Notes: a model not told the origin generated them from the letters alone. A stretch of DNA of 14,792 bases from SIG672 sp045657105 (GCA_045657105.1 JAZOSN010000068.1:1-14792); one strand, 5' to 3'. Numbered from the stretch's first letter, positions 5,908-12,806 are shown. Program-made: numbers and translations.

Positions 5908-7026
5908 ATGAAAAAAATTGTTAAAATACTTTCGCTTCTTCTTGTTATAGCGACTCTTTTTTCTCTTGCTTCCTGTGCAAAGCTTGAAGAGTTCTTCGGT
6001 GGCGAAAATACCGACGATGAAAATAGCGACGATACGGGAAATACCGGCGCGCTCATAGGAGAAATCGACCCGAGAGTGCCCGGAGTTTATAATTTCCTTA
6101 TGGTCTGTGAGGGCGAAAAGGCGGGAAGCACACTTGCATTTACCGTTTTTCAGATGAGTCTTTCCGAAACATCTCTTTCGATTTTCCAGATCCCCAAAAA
6201 CCTTTTCGTATCAGATGCAAACGCTAAATCTCTTGAAGAGATCTATAAAAAAGAATACGACAGAATTTCTGCACTCGGACTCAGTCTTGGCGAATGTGAA
6301 CTTGGCGGCGCAAAGGCGGTAAGTGCCTGCCTTGAAGCAAATCTCTCTCTGCCTATTGATTACCATATGGTTCTCAGTAAAGACGCTTTCGTGAATTATA
6401 TAGATCTTATCGACGGGGTGGAGATGAACCTTCCGTTTGACTTTACGACCGACGAAGGAAAAACCTATCCCGCAGGAGTCCGTACTCTTGAAGGCGAGGC
6501 GGCGTTCAACTTTGTAAGCTACGGCTTCTTTGCAGATCAGAAATCTCATCTCAACGCGATGCGAGAGGTGTTTGCAGGAATTCATAAAAAGCTTACGGCA
6601 GAGCTTTCCTCTGAAAATATATCTATCCATATGGTTCAGGCAAAGCCGCTTATCTCTACCGATCTTCCCACGAAGGACGGCTACGATATTTTCTTCCTCA
6701 GAAAGCTCATAGCTATCACTCCTGCCGCATGGAGCGTTACCGAGCTCTGCACCTATCCCGCTTCGGTCGCTTCGGGTGATTACGAGGTAATTCGTTACTC
6801 GACCGCACTCGAACAGATCAACTCCTTCCTGTCGATCTATAAGGATCCGGTCAAGGCAAACTCGGAGACTATCGGAGAAAGCGACAAGGTTTTTGATCCC
6901 GAAGGAAAATTTAACGATCCCTCGCAGATGATAATAAATACTATTTATAAATCGAGCACGGCTCTTCCTACCGTTTACACGGCAGAGGAGGTCTATACCG
7001 GAAAGCTCGAAATATCTCAGAAGTAG
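5908..7026 (+). CDS. Lipoprotein with a degenerate LytR-CpsA-Psr (LCP)-like domain
   Basis: A 372-residue predicted lipoprotein. It has a charged start MKKIVK, a hydrophobic core and the lipobox LASC with Cys23, then an acidic Asp/Asn/Gly linker (about 31-50). From about residue 58 it follows the order of LCP domains, which normally attach teichoic acids or capsule glycans to peptidoglycan: YNFLMVCEGE (61-70), ISIF-like strand and IPKNLFV (95-101, usual IPRD), GGAKAVSACLEANLSLPIDY (133-152), YIDLIDGVEMNLPF (164-177), and AGVRTLEGEAAFNFVSYG (189-206). The residues used for catalysis are mostly replaced: Ser74 where the metal-binding Asp is expected, Lys97-Asn98 for Arg-Asp, Ser204 and Gly206 for the two arginines of the YVRYR motif, and Ser-His for the D..R..RQ motif near 210-217. 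It is thus probably a non-enzymatic relative. The remote fold match is my reading by eye. The cupin gene follows after 8 bases. Confidence 0.7.
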   Translation: MKKIVKILSLLLVIATLFSLASCAKLEEFFGGENTDDENSDDTGNTGALIGEIDPRVPGVYNFLMVCEGEKAGSTLAFTVFQMSLSETSLSIFQIPKNLFVSDANAKSLEEIYKKEYDRISALGLSLGECELGGAKAVSACLEANLSLPIDYHMVLSKDAFVNYIDLIDGVEMNLPFDFTTDEGKTYPAGVRTLEGEAAFNFVSYGFFADQKSHLNAMREVFAGIHKKLTAELSSENISIHMVQAKPLISTDLPTKDGYDIFFLRKLIAITPAAWSVTELCTYPASVASGDYEVIRYSTALEQINSFLSIYKDPVKANSETIGESDKVFDPEGKFNDPSQMIINTIYKSSTALPTVYTAEEVYTGKLEISQK

Positions 7027-7034
7027 GAAATAAA

Positions 7035-7376
7035 ATGGAAATAAAACGCGGTGGAAACGAGGCTTGGACGGTAGGAGCACAGTTTGAGTCATGGCTCGTA
7101 GGACTGCTTACCTACGGTGAAAAGTTCTCAAAGCTCTCTATGCTCGAACGACATAACCTGACCGACGAAGCGTTCGTGCTCGTAAAAGGCAGTGCAACGC
7201 TCTATATTGCCGATAAGGATATAAAGGTGAGCGAGTATAAGATGGAGCAGGGCGCACTTTACACTGTTCCGAAGGGCGAGTGGCATCATATAGTCGTAAG
7301 TGAGGACGCGCTCGTGGTTGTCGTTGAAAACAGTGACACCACACGGGAGAACTCGGATTATCTTACTTTGGCGTAA
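7035..7376 (+). CDS. Small single-domain cupin protein
   Basis: A 113-residue protein that looks like one cupin barrel. Motif 1 is recognisable as ERHNLTDEAFVLVKGSATL (residues 38-56 approximately), with a His and a Glu in ligand-like positions but lacking the usual second histidine. Motif 2 is GALYTVPKGEWHHIVV (73-88 approximately), with the P.G..H signature intact, followed by the ALVVVVENSDT strand typical of these proteins. It has no signal peptide and should be cytoplasmic. The start is supported by AGGA overlapping the stop codon of the preceding lipoprotein gene. The 8-base gap says the two are co-transcribed. A metal-dependent isomerase or a sugar/ligand-binding role is possible, but the substrate cannot be named. 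Confidence 0.78.
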   Translation: MEIKRGGNEAWTVGAQFESWLVGLLTYGEKFSKLSMLERHNLTDEAFVLVKGSATLYIADKDIKVSEYKMEQGALYTVPKGEWHHIVVSEDALVVVVENSDTTRENSDYLTLA

Positions 7377-7414
7377 TAAATACAGTAAAAATCGAATTTT
7401 CAGACCGAAAAAGA

Positions 7415-7443
7415 TTGACTTTGAGATTTTGATGTGTTAAAAT
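7415..7443 (+). promoter_or_regulatory. Promoter of mscS
   Basis: TTGACT at 7415-7420 and TAAAAT at 7438-7443 are 17 bases apart, close to the vegetative consensus. The predicted start near 7450 gives a leader of about 60 bases, which begins with the hairpin at 7452. Confidence 0.78.
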
Positions 7444-7451
7444 AAAGTATA

Positions 7452-7471
7452 TTTCCGCAAACTTGCGGAAA
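7452..7471 (+). promoter_or_regulatory. Palindrome at the 5' end of the mscS transcript
   Basis: TTTCCGCA (7452-7459) pairs with TGCGGAAA (7464-7471) around a 4-base loop, and one further A-T match would close the loop. It starts within a few bases of the predicted transcript start, with no T run following. It could protect the mRNA 5' end or be an operator read in DNA form. A regulator cannot be named. Confidence 0.45.
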
Positions 7472-7511
7472 CCTACGTTGATTTTATTAAAACCGAAAGG
7501 AAGTTTTTAAA

Positions 7512-8321
7512 ATGGAAGCATTTCTCAACAAACTGCTTGAATATCTTGCAAGTGCGGGAGTCAGAGTCCTTTGCGGCGTTGCTCTTCTCGTAGTTGGCTG
7601 GATACTCGTAAACAAGCTCATCAAGGTATTTGACAAATCAAAGAAGATTCAGAAGCTCGATAAAACCGTTCGTTCTTTCTTCAAGAGCGCAACCAATATC
7701 GCACTTAAAGTTGTCCTCGTAATAATCTGTGCAACTATCCTCGGAGTTCCGATGACCTCTCTTGTTGCAATACTTACTACCGCAAGCCTTACTATCGGTC
7801 TTGCTCTCCAAGGCGGTCTTTCGAATATTGCGGGCGGAATTATTCTTCTTATCATCAAGCCCTTCAAGATCGGTGATTTCGTTACTATCGACGGCGCAGA
7901 CGGCACCGTTACCGATATGAACATATTCTACACCGTACTCGTTACCGCAGACGGAAAGCGCGTTGATATCCCCAACGGCGTTGCGGCAAACGGCAAGGTA
8001 GTTAACTACTCGGTTGAGCCCTACCGCAGAGTGGACATCGGATTCGTCGTTCCTCACGGAAGCGACGTAAGCAAGGTATCCGAGCTTCTTCTCAGTATGG
8101 CAAGATCAAACTCACTCGTTTACATCGACGATGACCACAGCCCGATCGTCAAGGTTGTAGGATACGAGGAGGACGGTCTTAACGTATCGTTCAGAGTATG
8201 GACTGAAAATGCAAATTACTGGGACACCTTCTTTGCAATGACAGAGGGCGCGAGAGTTGTATTCAATGCAAACAACGTAAAACTCGCAAACCGTCAGCTC
8301 AGCTTCCGTATCGAAAAGTAA
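7512..8321 (+). CDS. mscS: Small-conductance mechanosensitive channel MscS
   Basis: A 269-residue homoheptameric membrane channel that opens under membrane tension to release solutes on osmotic downshock. Three membrane segments are visible: TM1 at about 17-35 (VLCGVALLVVGWILV), TM2 at about 58-79 and the glycine/alanine-rich pore helix TM3 at about 84-115 containing GLALQGGLSNIAGGI. The hallmark beta-domain entry IIKPFKIGDFVTI (114-126) follows, then the upper vestibule DGTVTDM and VDIPNG, and the C-terminal alpha/beta domain. This is the minimal MscS architecture, close to the 286 residues of E. coli MscS, with no added N-terminal domain. The ATG is preceded by GAAAGGAAG. It has its own promoter and a terminator, so it is probably transcribed alone, possibly with some read-through from the cupin gene. 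Confidence 0.94.
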   Translation: MEAFLNKLLEYLASAGVRVLCGVALLVVGWILVNKLIKVFDKSKKIQKLDKTVRSFFKSATNIALKVVLVIICATILGVPMTSLVAILTTASLTIGLALQGGLSNIAGGIILLIIKPFKIGDFVTIDGADGTVTDMNIFYTVLVTADGKRVDIPNGVAANGKVVNYSVEPYRRVDIGFVVPHGSDVSKVSELLLSMARSNSLVYIDDDHSPIVKVVGYEEDGLNVSFRVWTENANYWDTFFAMTEGARVVFNANNVKLANRQLSFRIEK

Positions 8322-8327
8322 AAATTA

Positions 8328-8355
8328 AGGGCAGCACCCGAAAGGTTGCTGCCCT
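8328..8355. terminator. Terminator between mscS and the convergent phosphatase gene
   Basis: AGGGCAGCA (8328-8336) pairs with TGCTGCCCT (8347-8355), extended by CC/GG after one C-T mismatch and capped by a GAAA loop. On the minus strand the stem is followed by TTAATTTTT, a fair U tract, so it suits the phosphatase operon best. On the plus strand the tract is weak but the stem is strong. Confidence 0.78.
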
Positions 8356-8370
8356 GTTACTTGTAAAATA

Positions 8371-9021
8371 TCAGTTCATAAGATGATCGCAAAGCGAAAA
8401 GGTATCGTCAAAGATCATTTTTGCGCCTGCTTTTTCAAGCTCGTCGCGGTCGCCATAACCAAAGGTCACGCCGATAGCGTCAAGTCCGTTTTCGGCGGCA
8501 CCTTCAATATCGAATTTTCGGTCGCCTATCATAATACAGGAGCTCTTGTCCGAAACGCCTGCTTTTTTGAGCGCATAGGATATGACGTCTGCCTTTCTTG
8601 ATCGGCTTTCGTCCATGCTTGCTCCGCAAATATGATCGAAATATTTGTCAAGACCGAAATGTTCAAGCACTACGTGAGCCATTTTTTCGGGCTTTGAGGT
8701 AGCGAGAATGACCTTGCAGGGGCTCTCACTCAGTTTTTTGAGCATCTCTTCGATACCGTCGTAAAGCGTGCAATCGTAAACGCCCTTCGGATCGTAATAC
8801 TCTCTGTAATAATCGACGGCGAGTAAGATGTCGTTACCCGAAAGACCGTAAAAATCTCTGAAAGAATCGTAAAGCGGCGGTCCTATGCATATACGGAGCT
8901 CGTTTCGGTCGGAGATCTCAATTCCGAATTTGCCGAGCGCATATTGAAGTGCCTTGGTTATGCCCTCAAACGGCTCGGTTATAGTTCCGTCAAGGTCAAA
9001 GAGAACGTGTGAGTATCTCAT
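8371..9021 (-). CDS. HAD-superfamily hydrolase, phosphoglycolate phosphatase-like
   Basis: A 216-residue cytoplasmic phosphatase of HAD subfamily IA. Motif I is FDLDGTI with nucleophile Asp9 and Asp11; motif II is the Thr108/Ser109 of LATSKP; motif III is Lys143; motif IV is IGDRKFD with Asp167 and Asp171. A helical cap (about 15-85) lies between motif I and motif II. The sequence resembles clostridial proteins named phosphoglycolate phosphatase or pyrophosphatase PpaX, but the true substrate cannot be read from it. AAAGGAG precedes the ATG at 9021 by 7 bases. The ATG overlaps the stop codon of the upstream methyltransferase gene (TAATG), so the two are translationally coupled. It is the last gene before the terminator at 8328. 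Confidence 0.87.
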   Translation of the reverse strand: MRYSHVLFDLDGTITEPFEGITKALQYALGKFGIEISDRNELRICIGPPLYDSFRDFYGLSGNDILLAVDYYREYYDPKGVYDCTLYDGIEEMLKKLSESPCKVILATSKPEKMAHVVLEHFGLDKYFDHICGASMDESRSRKADVISYALKKAGVSDKSSCIMIGDRKFDIEGAAENGLDAIGVTFGYGDRDELEKAGAKMIFDDTFSLCDHLMN

Positions 9022-10187
9022 TACTTTTCTCCTTTGTCGATAAGAGTTGCAAGATAGGGATCAACACCGAGAAAGCGTACGGCTTCATTATAGCGCCCTT
9101 TAAGCTTTTCCTTTTGAGCCTCGGTCACTTTGGGATCGAGAAACGCTCTGATAAGCAGATTTTTTGGCGTATCCTCGGGATCGATCAGTTCGAGTGCCTC
9201 AACGAAATATCCGTGCGAGGCAAGCATAAGACAGCGCAGAGAATCGGTTGCCGCGTCGCAAAGCTTCTGCCTTAGCATCGAATATTCGGATATAAAGGAA
9301 AGCTCGGAGCAGTCTAGCTGCTTCATCATTTCGTGGTGGCAACAGGGCGTGGATAAAACGACTCGCGCGCCGTGATTTATCGCGTAGGCAAGGACTATGT
9401 CGGTCGCAATATCGCAGGCGTGAAGCGAGATCACGAGGTCGGGTCTGCCGCGATCAAAGTTCATTATGTCGCCGCAGATAAATTCGAGATCCTTGTATCC
9501 GAGCTCTTTTGCAACATTGTCGCAATACTCGATAACGTCGGCTTTCAGATCGACACCGTACATTTTGATCTTGCGCTTTTTCAGCTCTGTAAGATAGTAA
9601 TATACCGCAAAGGTGAGATAGCTTTTGCCGCAGCAGAGGTCACATACCGTGAGTTCGCCGTCTGACGGCAGCTTTTCGTAAACGTCGTCAAGAAGCTCGA
9701 TAAAGCGGTTTATCTGTCTGAATTTGGACTGCTTTTTGTCAAGTATCTTGCCGCTTTCGCTGCTTATTCCGAGAGGAAGTAGAAAGTCCGCGTCTGAGAG
9801 AAGATATTTCTTTTCGCGGTCGTGACTTTGTGCCTCGACCTTGTCGCGGTAAACGATTTTGTCCGAAATAAAGATCTTTCCTTTTTTGGAGATCTTTATT
9901 TCACACTGTCCGTTTTGTGCAACTACGTTCGTCTGCATATACTGCGACGTAGCCATTTCGGCAAGGATCTCGGGAGCCTCCTCGACCGAAATATTCCTGT
10001 GATATGCCTTGTTGTCAGAGGTAAAGCTCTCGATCTGCACGAAGCTCTTTTTGTCCTTTGCGACAAAAATACGCGCGACCGAGCGAACTATGCTTTTGTC
10101 CTGCGACTTGCTGAAAACCGCTTTTTTAAGGCAGGCGCTCTCGATTGCCTTTGAAAACACGTTTAATATTTGTTCTTTTTCACTCAT
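9021..10187 (-). CDS. SAM-dependent methyltransferase, Methyltransf_32/METTL25-like
   Basis: A 388-residue class I methyltransferase. The N-terminal 150 residues are a poorly characterised region ending in KFRQINRFIELL (155-166). The Rossmann SAM domain follows with motif I VCDLCCGKSYLTF (181-193), the acidic residue Asp213 in YGVDLK, ICGDIM (237-242), LHACDIATDIVLAYAI (255-270) and the cysteine/histidine motif STPCCHHE (279-286). The LHACD..TD and PCCHHE motifs recall the eukaryotic METTL25/RRNAD1 and Trm13 families that act on RNA, so an RNA substrate is a reasonable guess only. A longer frame runs to 10466, but it overlaps rsgA on the opposite strand and has no family similarity. The ATG at 10187 has AAAAGGA upstream. 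It diverges from rsgA with a 50-base gap and overlaps the phosphatase gene by one base. Confidence 0.85.
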   Translation of the reverse strand: MSEKEQILNVFSKAIESACLKKAVFSKSQDKSIVRSVARIFVAKDKKSFVQIESFTSDNKAYHRNISVEEAPEILAEMATSQYMQTNVVAQNGQCEIKISKKGKIFISDKIVYRDKVEAQSHDREKKYLLSDADFLLPLGISSESGKILDKKQSKFRQINRFIELLDDVYEKLPSDGELTVCDLCCGKSYLTFAVYYYLTELKKRKIKMYGVDLKADVIEYCDNVAKELGYKDLEFICGDIMNFDRGRPDLVISLHACDIATDIVLAYAINHGARVVLSTPCCHHEMMKQLDCSELSFISEYSMLRQKLCDAATDSLRCLMLASHGYFVEALELIDPEDTPKNLLIRAFLDPKVTEAQKEKLKGRYNEAVRFLGVDPYLATLIDKGEK

Positions 10188-10237
10188 TGTTTTAAAATCC
10201 TTTTCAGGTAAAATATAAAGAAATTTGGAGAAAAAAT
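10188..10237. promoter_or_regulatory. Compact divergent promoter region, methyltransferase / rsgA
   Basis: Only 50 bases separate the two divergent start codons. Both ribosome binding sites fall here: AAAAGGA for the methyltransferase and TTTGGAG for rsgA. A plausible plus-strand promoter is TTGTTT (10187-10192) with TAAAAT (10209-10214), and a minus-strand -10 could be TATATT (complement of 10212-10217). The -10 regions would overlap, so the two transcripts probably compete. The boxes are weak and the assignment is tentative. Confidence 0.4.
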
Positions 10238-11176
10238 ATGCCCGAGAACTTAGAGGGAAGAATTGTAAAAGGAGTCGGCGGACTCTATGAGATAGCGCTT
10301 TGCGACGGTGGACGCGTAAGCTGTCGCGCGAAGGGCTCGTTTCGTCACGACGAAATAAAGCCTTACGTCGGAGATCTCGTTTCAGTCGGCTACGACGACG
10401 CGGGAAATTCGATAATTTCCGAGATAAAAACTCGCAAAAATATGATAATCCGACCGCCGATGGCAAATCTCGATCTGCTTTTCGTCGTACTGCCCTCGAA
10501 AAAGCCGTACGCCGATCTTCTGACTGCGGACAAGCTCATAGCAATTGCCGAGCACAACTCGATAGAGCCGATAATAGTCGTAAGCAAGTGCGATCTTGAC
10601 GGTGAAAATGCAGAAAAGATCCGCGAAATATACGAAAAAAGCGGATTTCGCGTTTTTCTCTCAAAGCAGTGCGAAAACGGCGAAGGCGTTGAGTGCGACG
10701 GTATATCTGAGTTTATAAAAAACGAGGCTTGCGATAAGATCTCGGCGTTCGCAGGCGCATCGGGCGCAGGCAAATCGACACTTATGAACTCGCTTTTCCC
10801 GATGCTCAAAATAGCGACGGGAAACGTAAGCGAAAAGATCGGCAGAGGTAAGCATACCACACGCCACGTCGAGCTTTTCCCGATGAAGGACCTTTTCGGA
10901 ACGGGCAGCGGCTTCTTTGCCGATACTCCCGGATTTACTATGCTCGATTTCGTTCGCTTTGACTTTTTCGATAAGGAGGCGCTCCCGAATACATTCCGCG
11001 AATTCGAGGATCGCATAGGAAAATGTAAATATACCAAATGTACCCATACGAGGGAGGAGGGCTGCGCGATACTTGAAGCTTTGAAAAAGGGAGAGATCGC
11101 AAAAAGCCGTCACGAAAGCTACGTCGAGCTTTTCGATATACTTAAAGAAAAGCACTCTTGGGATAAAAAACAGTGA
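10238..11176 (+). CDS. rsgA: Ribosome small subunit-dependent GTPase A
   Basis: RsgA is a late 30S-assembly GTPase that checks the decoding centre. The 312-residue protein has the family's circularly permuted G domain, with motifs in the order G4-G1-G3: SKCD at 116-119, GASGAGKST (P-loop) at 173-181, the switch I region GRGKHTTRHV (202-211) and DTPG at 229-232. An OB fold occupies about 5-68, including the GRVSCRAKG segment. The C-terminal zinc finger is complete: Cys263, Cys268, His270 and Cys276. Length is in the normal range. GGAG lies 7 bases before the ATG. The following spoVM gene, 78 bases downstream, matches the rsgA-to-spoVM neighbourhood of spore-forming Firmicutes, where other genes may lie between. 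Confidence 0.96.
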   Translation: MPENLEGRIVKGVGGLYEIALCDGGRVSCRAKGSFRHDEIKPYVGDLVSVGYDDAGNSIISEIKTRKNMIIRPPMANLDLLFVVLPSKKPYADLLTADKLIAIAEHNSIEPIIVVSKCDLDGENAEKIREIYEKSGFRVFLSKQCENGEGVECDGISEFIKNEACDKISAFAGASGAGKSTLMNSLFPMLKIATGNVSEKIGRGKHTTRHVELFPMKDLFGTGSGFFADTPGFTMLDFVRFDFFDKEALPNTFREFEDRIGKCKYTKCTHTREEGCAILEALKKGEIAKSRHESYVELFDILKEKHSWDKKQ

Positions 11177-11202
11177 CATATCATCGCTTTGCGGCATAAT
11201 AT
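11177..11202 (+). promoter_or_regulatory. Possible sporulation sigma (SigE-like) promoter of spoVM
   Basis: Directly after the rsgA stop codon, CATATC (11177-11182) and CATAATAT (11195-11202) resemble the -35 and -10 elements of mother-cell sigma factor promoters, with CATA as the start of the -10 box. The spacing of 12 bases is about one to three bases short of the usual range. The position, about 50 bases before the spoVM start, is suitable. In Bacillus spoVM is SigE-controlled, which is why this was looked for. It is a suggestion only. Confidence 0.3.
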
Positions 11203-11254
11203 GACAGTGTAGCTCCGAAAACATAAGTTTTCTGCGGAAAGGAATTACAGAGTT

Positions 11255-11329
11255 ATGAAAGTAGTTACCGTTAAAGCTCCCCGCTTTTTGCGCCCGATAT
11301 TAAAAGGAATATTCAAAATGGGCAAATGA
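11255..11329 (+). CDS. spoVM: Stage V sporulation protein M (24-residue membrane-curvature peptide)
   Basis: A 24-codon gene starting MKVVTVKAPRFL and ending ILKGIFKMGK. It aligns without gaps over its first 12 residues to Bacillus SpoVM (MKFYTIKLPKFL): Met1, Lys2, Thr5, Lys7, Pro9, Phe11 and Leu12 are identical and the rest are similar. Pro9 is known to matter for SpoVM sensing of the convex forespore surface. The rest is a basic amphipathic helix, as in the family, which is usually 24-26 residues. SpoVM anchors SpoIVA to the forespore membrane and is required for spore coat and cortex assembly. AAAGGA lies 11 bases before the ATG, a small hairpin (11214-11238) precedes it, and a strong terminator follows. 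The position after rsgA agrees with the known neighbourhood. Such a short gene could arise by chance, but motif, ribosome binding site, context and terminator all agree. Confidence 0.87.
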   Translation: MKVVTVKAPRFLRPILKGIFKMGK

Positions 11330-11356
11330 CAGGGAAATCCTCTTGAAGCTTTATAC

Positions 11357-11389
11357 AAAACCACCGATACTATCGGTGGTTTTACTTTT
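11357..11389. terminator. Bidirectional terminator between spoVM and the DUF1294 gene
   Basis: AAAACCACCGAT (11357-11368) pairs perfectly with ATCGGTGGTTTT (11372-11383) around a 3-base loop, followed by ACTTTT on the plus strand. For the minus-strand gene ending at 11388 the stem is followed by a TTTT run inside its own arm and GTATAA, so it may work in both directions. Confidence 0.88.
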
Positions 11390-11726
11390 ATAACAGTATT
11401 GACAGAAGCTGTGCTCGATAGATAAAAACGATAAATGCGATCTGCATTATCGCAAGGAAGGGAATGCACAGATAAAATTTCGCTTTGCGGATCTTGTGTC
11501 TGCAAAGAGTCATTCCTAAAAACGCGCCGACCGCGCCGCCGATAAAGGCGAGCAGAAGCAGAGTGCCCTCGGGCGTGCGCCAGAGATTTTTCTTTGCCTT
11601 ATATTTGTCGCGCGCGTAGGTTATGAACGTCACGAGAGTCAGAATTACAGTATATCCCCAGAATATTTCAGGCTCGGAGAGGAAGAAATCTGCGACCCCT
11701 CTGAGAGCGTTTAAAATATAAGACAT
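11388..11726 (-). CDS. DUF1294 family small membrane protein
   Basis: A 112-residue inner membrane protein of unknown function. It has hydrophobic segments at about 22-38, 54-75 and 84-108. The family signature is clear: YARDKYKAKKNLWRTPE (37-53), then a glycine-rich helix FIGGAVGAFLGM (61-72), then RHKIRKAKF (76-84), matching the DK..A....WR.PE...GG..GA..GM...RHK...F pattern of DUF1294. The ATG directly abuts the stop codon of trpS (TAAATG, no gap), and the only ribosome-binding-like sequence, GGA, is 15 bases upstream inside trpS. Translation therefore probably depends on ribosomes finishing trpS. No link with tryptophan metabolism is known, so the pairing may be only positional. Confidence 0.86.
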   Translation of the reverse strand: MSYILNALRGVADFFLSEPEIFWGYTVILTLVTFITYARDKYKAKKNLWRTPEGTLLLLAFIGGAVGAFLGMTLCRHKIRKAKFYLCIPFLAIMQIAFIVFIYRAQLLSILL

Positions 11727-12731
11727 TTATTTTGCAATAAATCCGACTTTTTTCGCAACCTTGCGGATCGTCTTTTGAGCGCGGTATGTCGCCGCCTGAG
11801 CACCGTTTTTGATAACGTCGTCAAGATAGGTCTTGTCGGCAATTATCTTGTTGAAGCGCTCTTGAAGGGGAGCAAGACCGTCTGCTACTGCTTCTCCGAC
11901 TGCGAGCTTGAAATCTCCGTAGCCTCTGCCGTCGAACTCTTTTTCGATCTCGGCGTGAGTCTTTCCGGTGAAGCAGGAATAGATATTCATAAGGTTGTTG
12001 ATGCCGTCCTTGCCCTCGGCAAAGCGTACACAGGTATCCGAGTCGGTCACCGCTCTCTTGAACTTTCTGATAATATCGTCCTTCGAGTCCATAAGCGTAA
12101 CGAACGAGTTTACGTTAGTATCCGACTTGCTCATCTTCTTGGTGGGATCTTGAAGCGACATTATCTTTGCTCCGCTTGGCGGAATAAAGCCCTCGGGGAT
12201 CTTGAAAACGTCACCATAGATACCGTTAAAGCGAGTTGCGATGTCGCGCGTGAGCTCAATATGCTGCTTCTGGTCCTGTCCCACGGGTACGAGATCTGCC
12301 TGATAAAGCAGAATATCTGCCGCCATAAGCACGGGATACGTGAAGAGTCCCGCGTTTATATTGTCGGCGTGCTTTACAGACTTGTCCTTGAACTGAGTCA
12401 TACGCGAGAGCTCACCAAACTGAGTGTAGCAGCTGAGTATCCATGCAAGCTCTGCATGAGCGGCAACGTGCGACTGCACGAAGAGTGTGCTCTTTTCGGG
12501 ATCGATTCCTGCCGCAATATATATAGCGAGAAGCTCTCTCGTGCGGCGTCTGAGATCTGCGGGATCCTGACGAACGGTTATCGCGTGCATATCGACTGCA
12601 CAGTAAATGCAGTCGTACTCGTCGGCAAGACTTACCCAGTTCTTGATAGCACCGAGATAGTTTCCGATAGTGAGCACGCCGCTCGGTTGAACGCCAGAGA
12701 ATATTACCTTTTTGTTTTCGATGTTTTCCAT
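11727..12731 (-). CDS. trpS: Tryptophan-tRNA ligase
   Basis: A class Ic aminoacyl-tRNA synthetase that charges tRNA-Trp. The 334-residue protein has the HIGH-equivalent in PSGVLTIGNYLGA (16-28, TIGN at 21-24), the tryptophan-site region VDMHAIT (46-52), the AND-like segment TYPVLMAADILLYQADLVPV (131-150), VGQDQKQHIELTRDIA (150-165) and the KMSKS loop at 199-203. Length is normal for bacterial TrpS. The ATG at 12731 was chosen over the in-frame ATG at 12740 because AAGGA lies 9 bases upstream of the former and would overlap the latter. No T-box motif is seen upstream; instead a perfect inverted repeat lies about 35 bases before the start. The DUF1294 gene follows without a gap. Confidence 0.96.
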   Translation of the reverse strand: MENIENKKVIFSGVQPSGVLTIGNYLGAIKNWVSLADEYDCIYCAVDMHAITVRQDPADLRRRTRELLAIYIAAGIDPEKSTLFVQSHVAAHAELAWILSCYTQFGELSRMTQFKDKSVKHADNINAGLFTYPVLMAADILLYQADLVPVGQDQKQHIELTRDIATRFNGIYGDVFKIPEGFIPPSGAKIMSLQDPTKKMSKSDTNVNSFVTLMDSKDDIIRKFKRAVTDSDTCVRFAEGKDGINNLMNIYSCFTGKTHAEIEKEFDGRGYGDFKLAVGEAVADGLAPLQERFNKIIADKTYLDDVIKNGAQAATYRAQKTIRKVAKKVGFIAK

Positions 12732-12766
12732 TATAGTCATTCCTTGATTTTTAGTTATTAAGAAGA

Positions 12767-12806
12767 GTTTTGTATATCCTGCAAGACCTTGCAGGATATA
12801 CAAAAC
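12767..12806. repeat. Perfect 18-bp inverted repeat in the trpS leader region
   Basis: GTTTTGTATATCCTGCAA (12767-12784) is exactly inverted at 12789-12806 around a 4-base centre, GACC. The stem is unusually long and perfect and ends 35 bases before the trpS ATG. On the minus strand it is followed by TCTTCTTAATAAC, which is not a proper U tract. It may be a leader hairpin, an operator, or a short mobile palindrome. A weak promoter for trpS, TTGCAG with TTAATA, would overlap its second arm. Confidence 0.85.

Noticed and set aside
6211..7092. A 293-codon frame on the minus strand opposite the LCP-like gene
   Set aside because: The plus-strand gene has a promoter, ribosome binding site, signal peptide and lipobox; the antisense product is rich in Cys, Arg and Phe with no domain.
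7387..7400. AAAAT-CGA-ATTTT hairpin after the cupin gene as a terminator
   Set aside because: The stem is only five A-T pairs and is not followed by a clear T run.
10188..10466. N-terminal extension of the methyltransferase frame by 93 codons
   Set aside because: It runs antisense through the start of rsgA, is Arg/Ser-rich without family similarity, and the ATG at 10187 has a good ribosome binding site.
11775..12761. A 328-codon open frame on the plus strand opposite trpS
   Set aside because: trpS is unambiguous on the other strand with both synthetase motifs; the antisense frame has no ribosome binding site or known domain.
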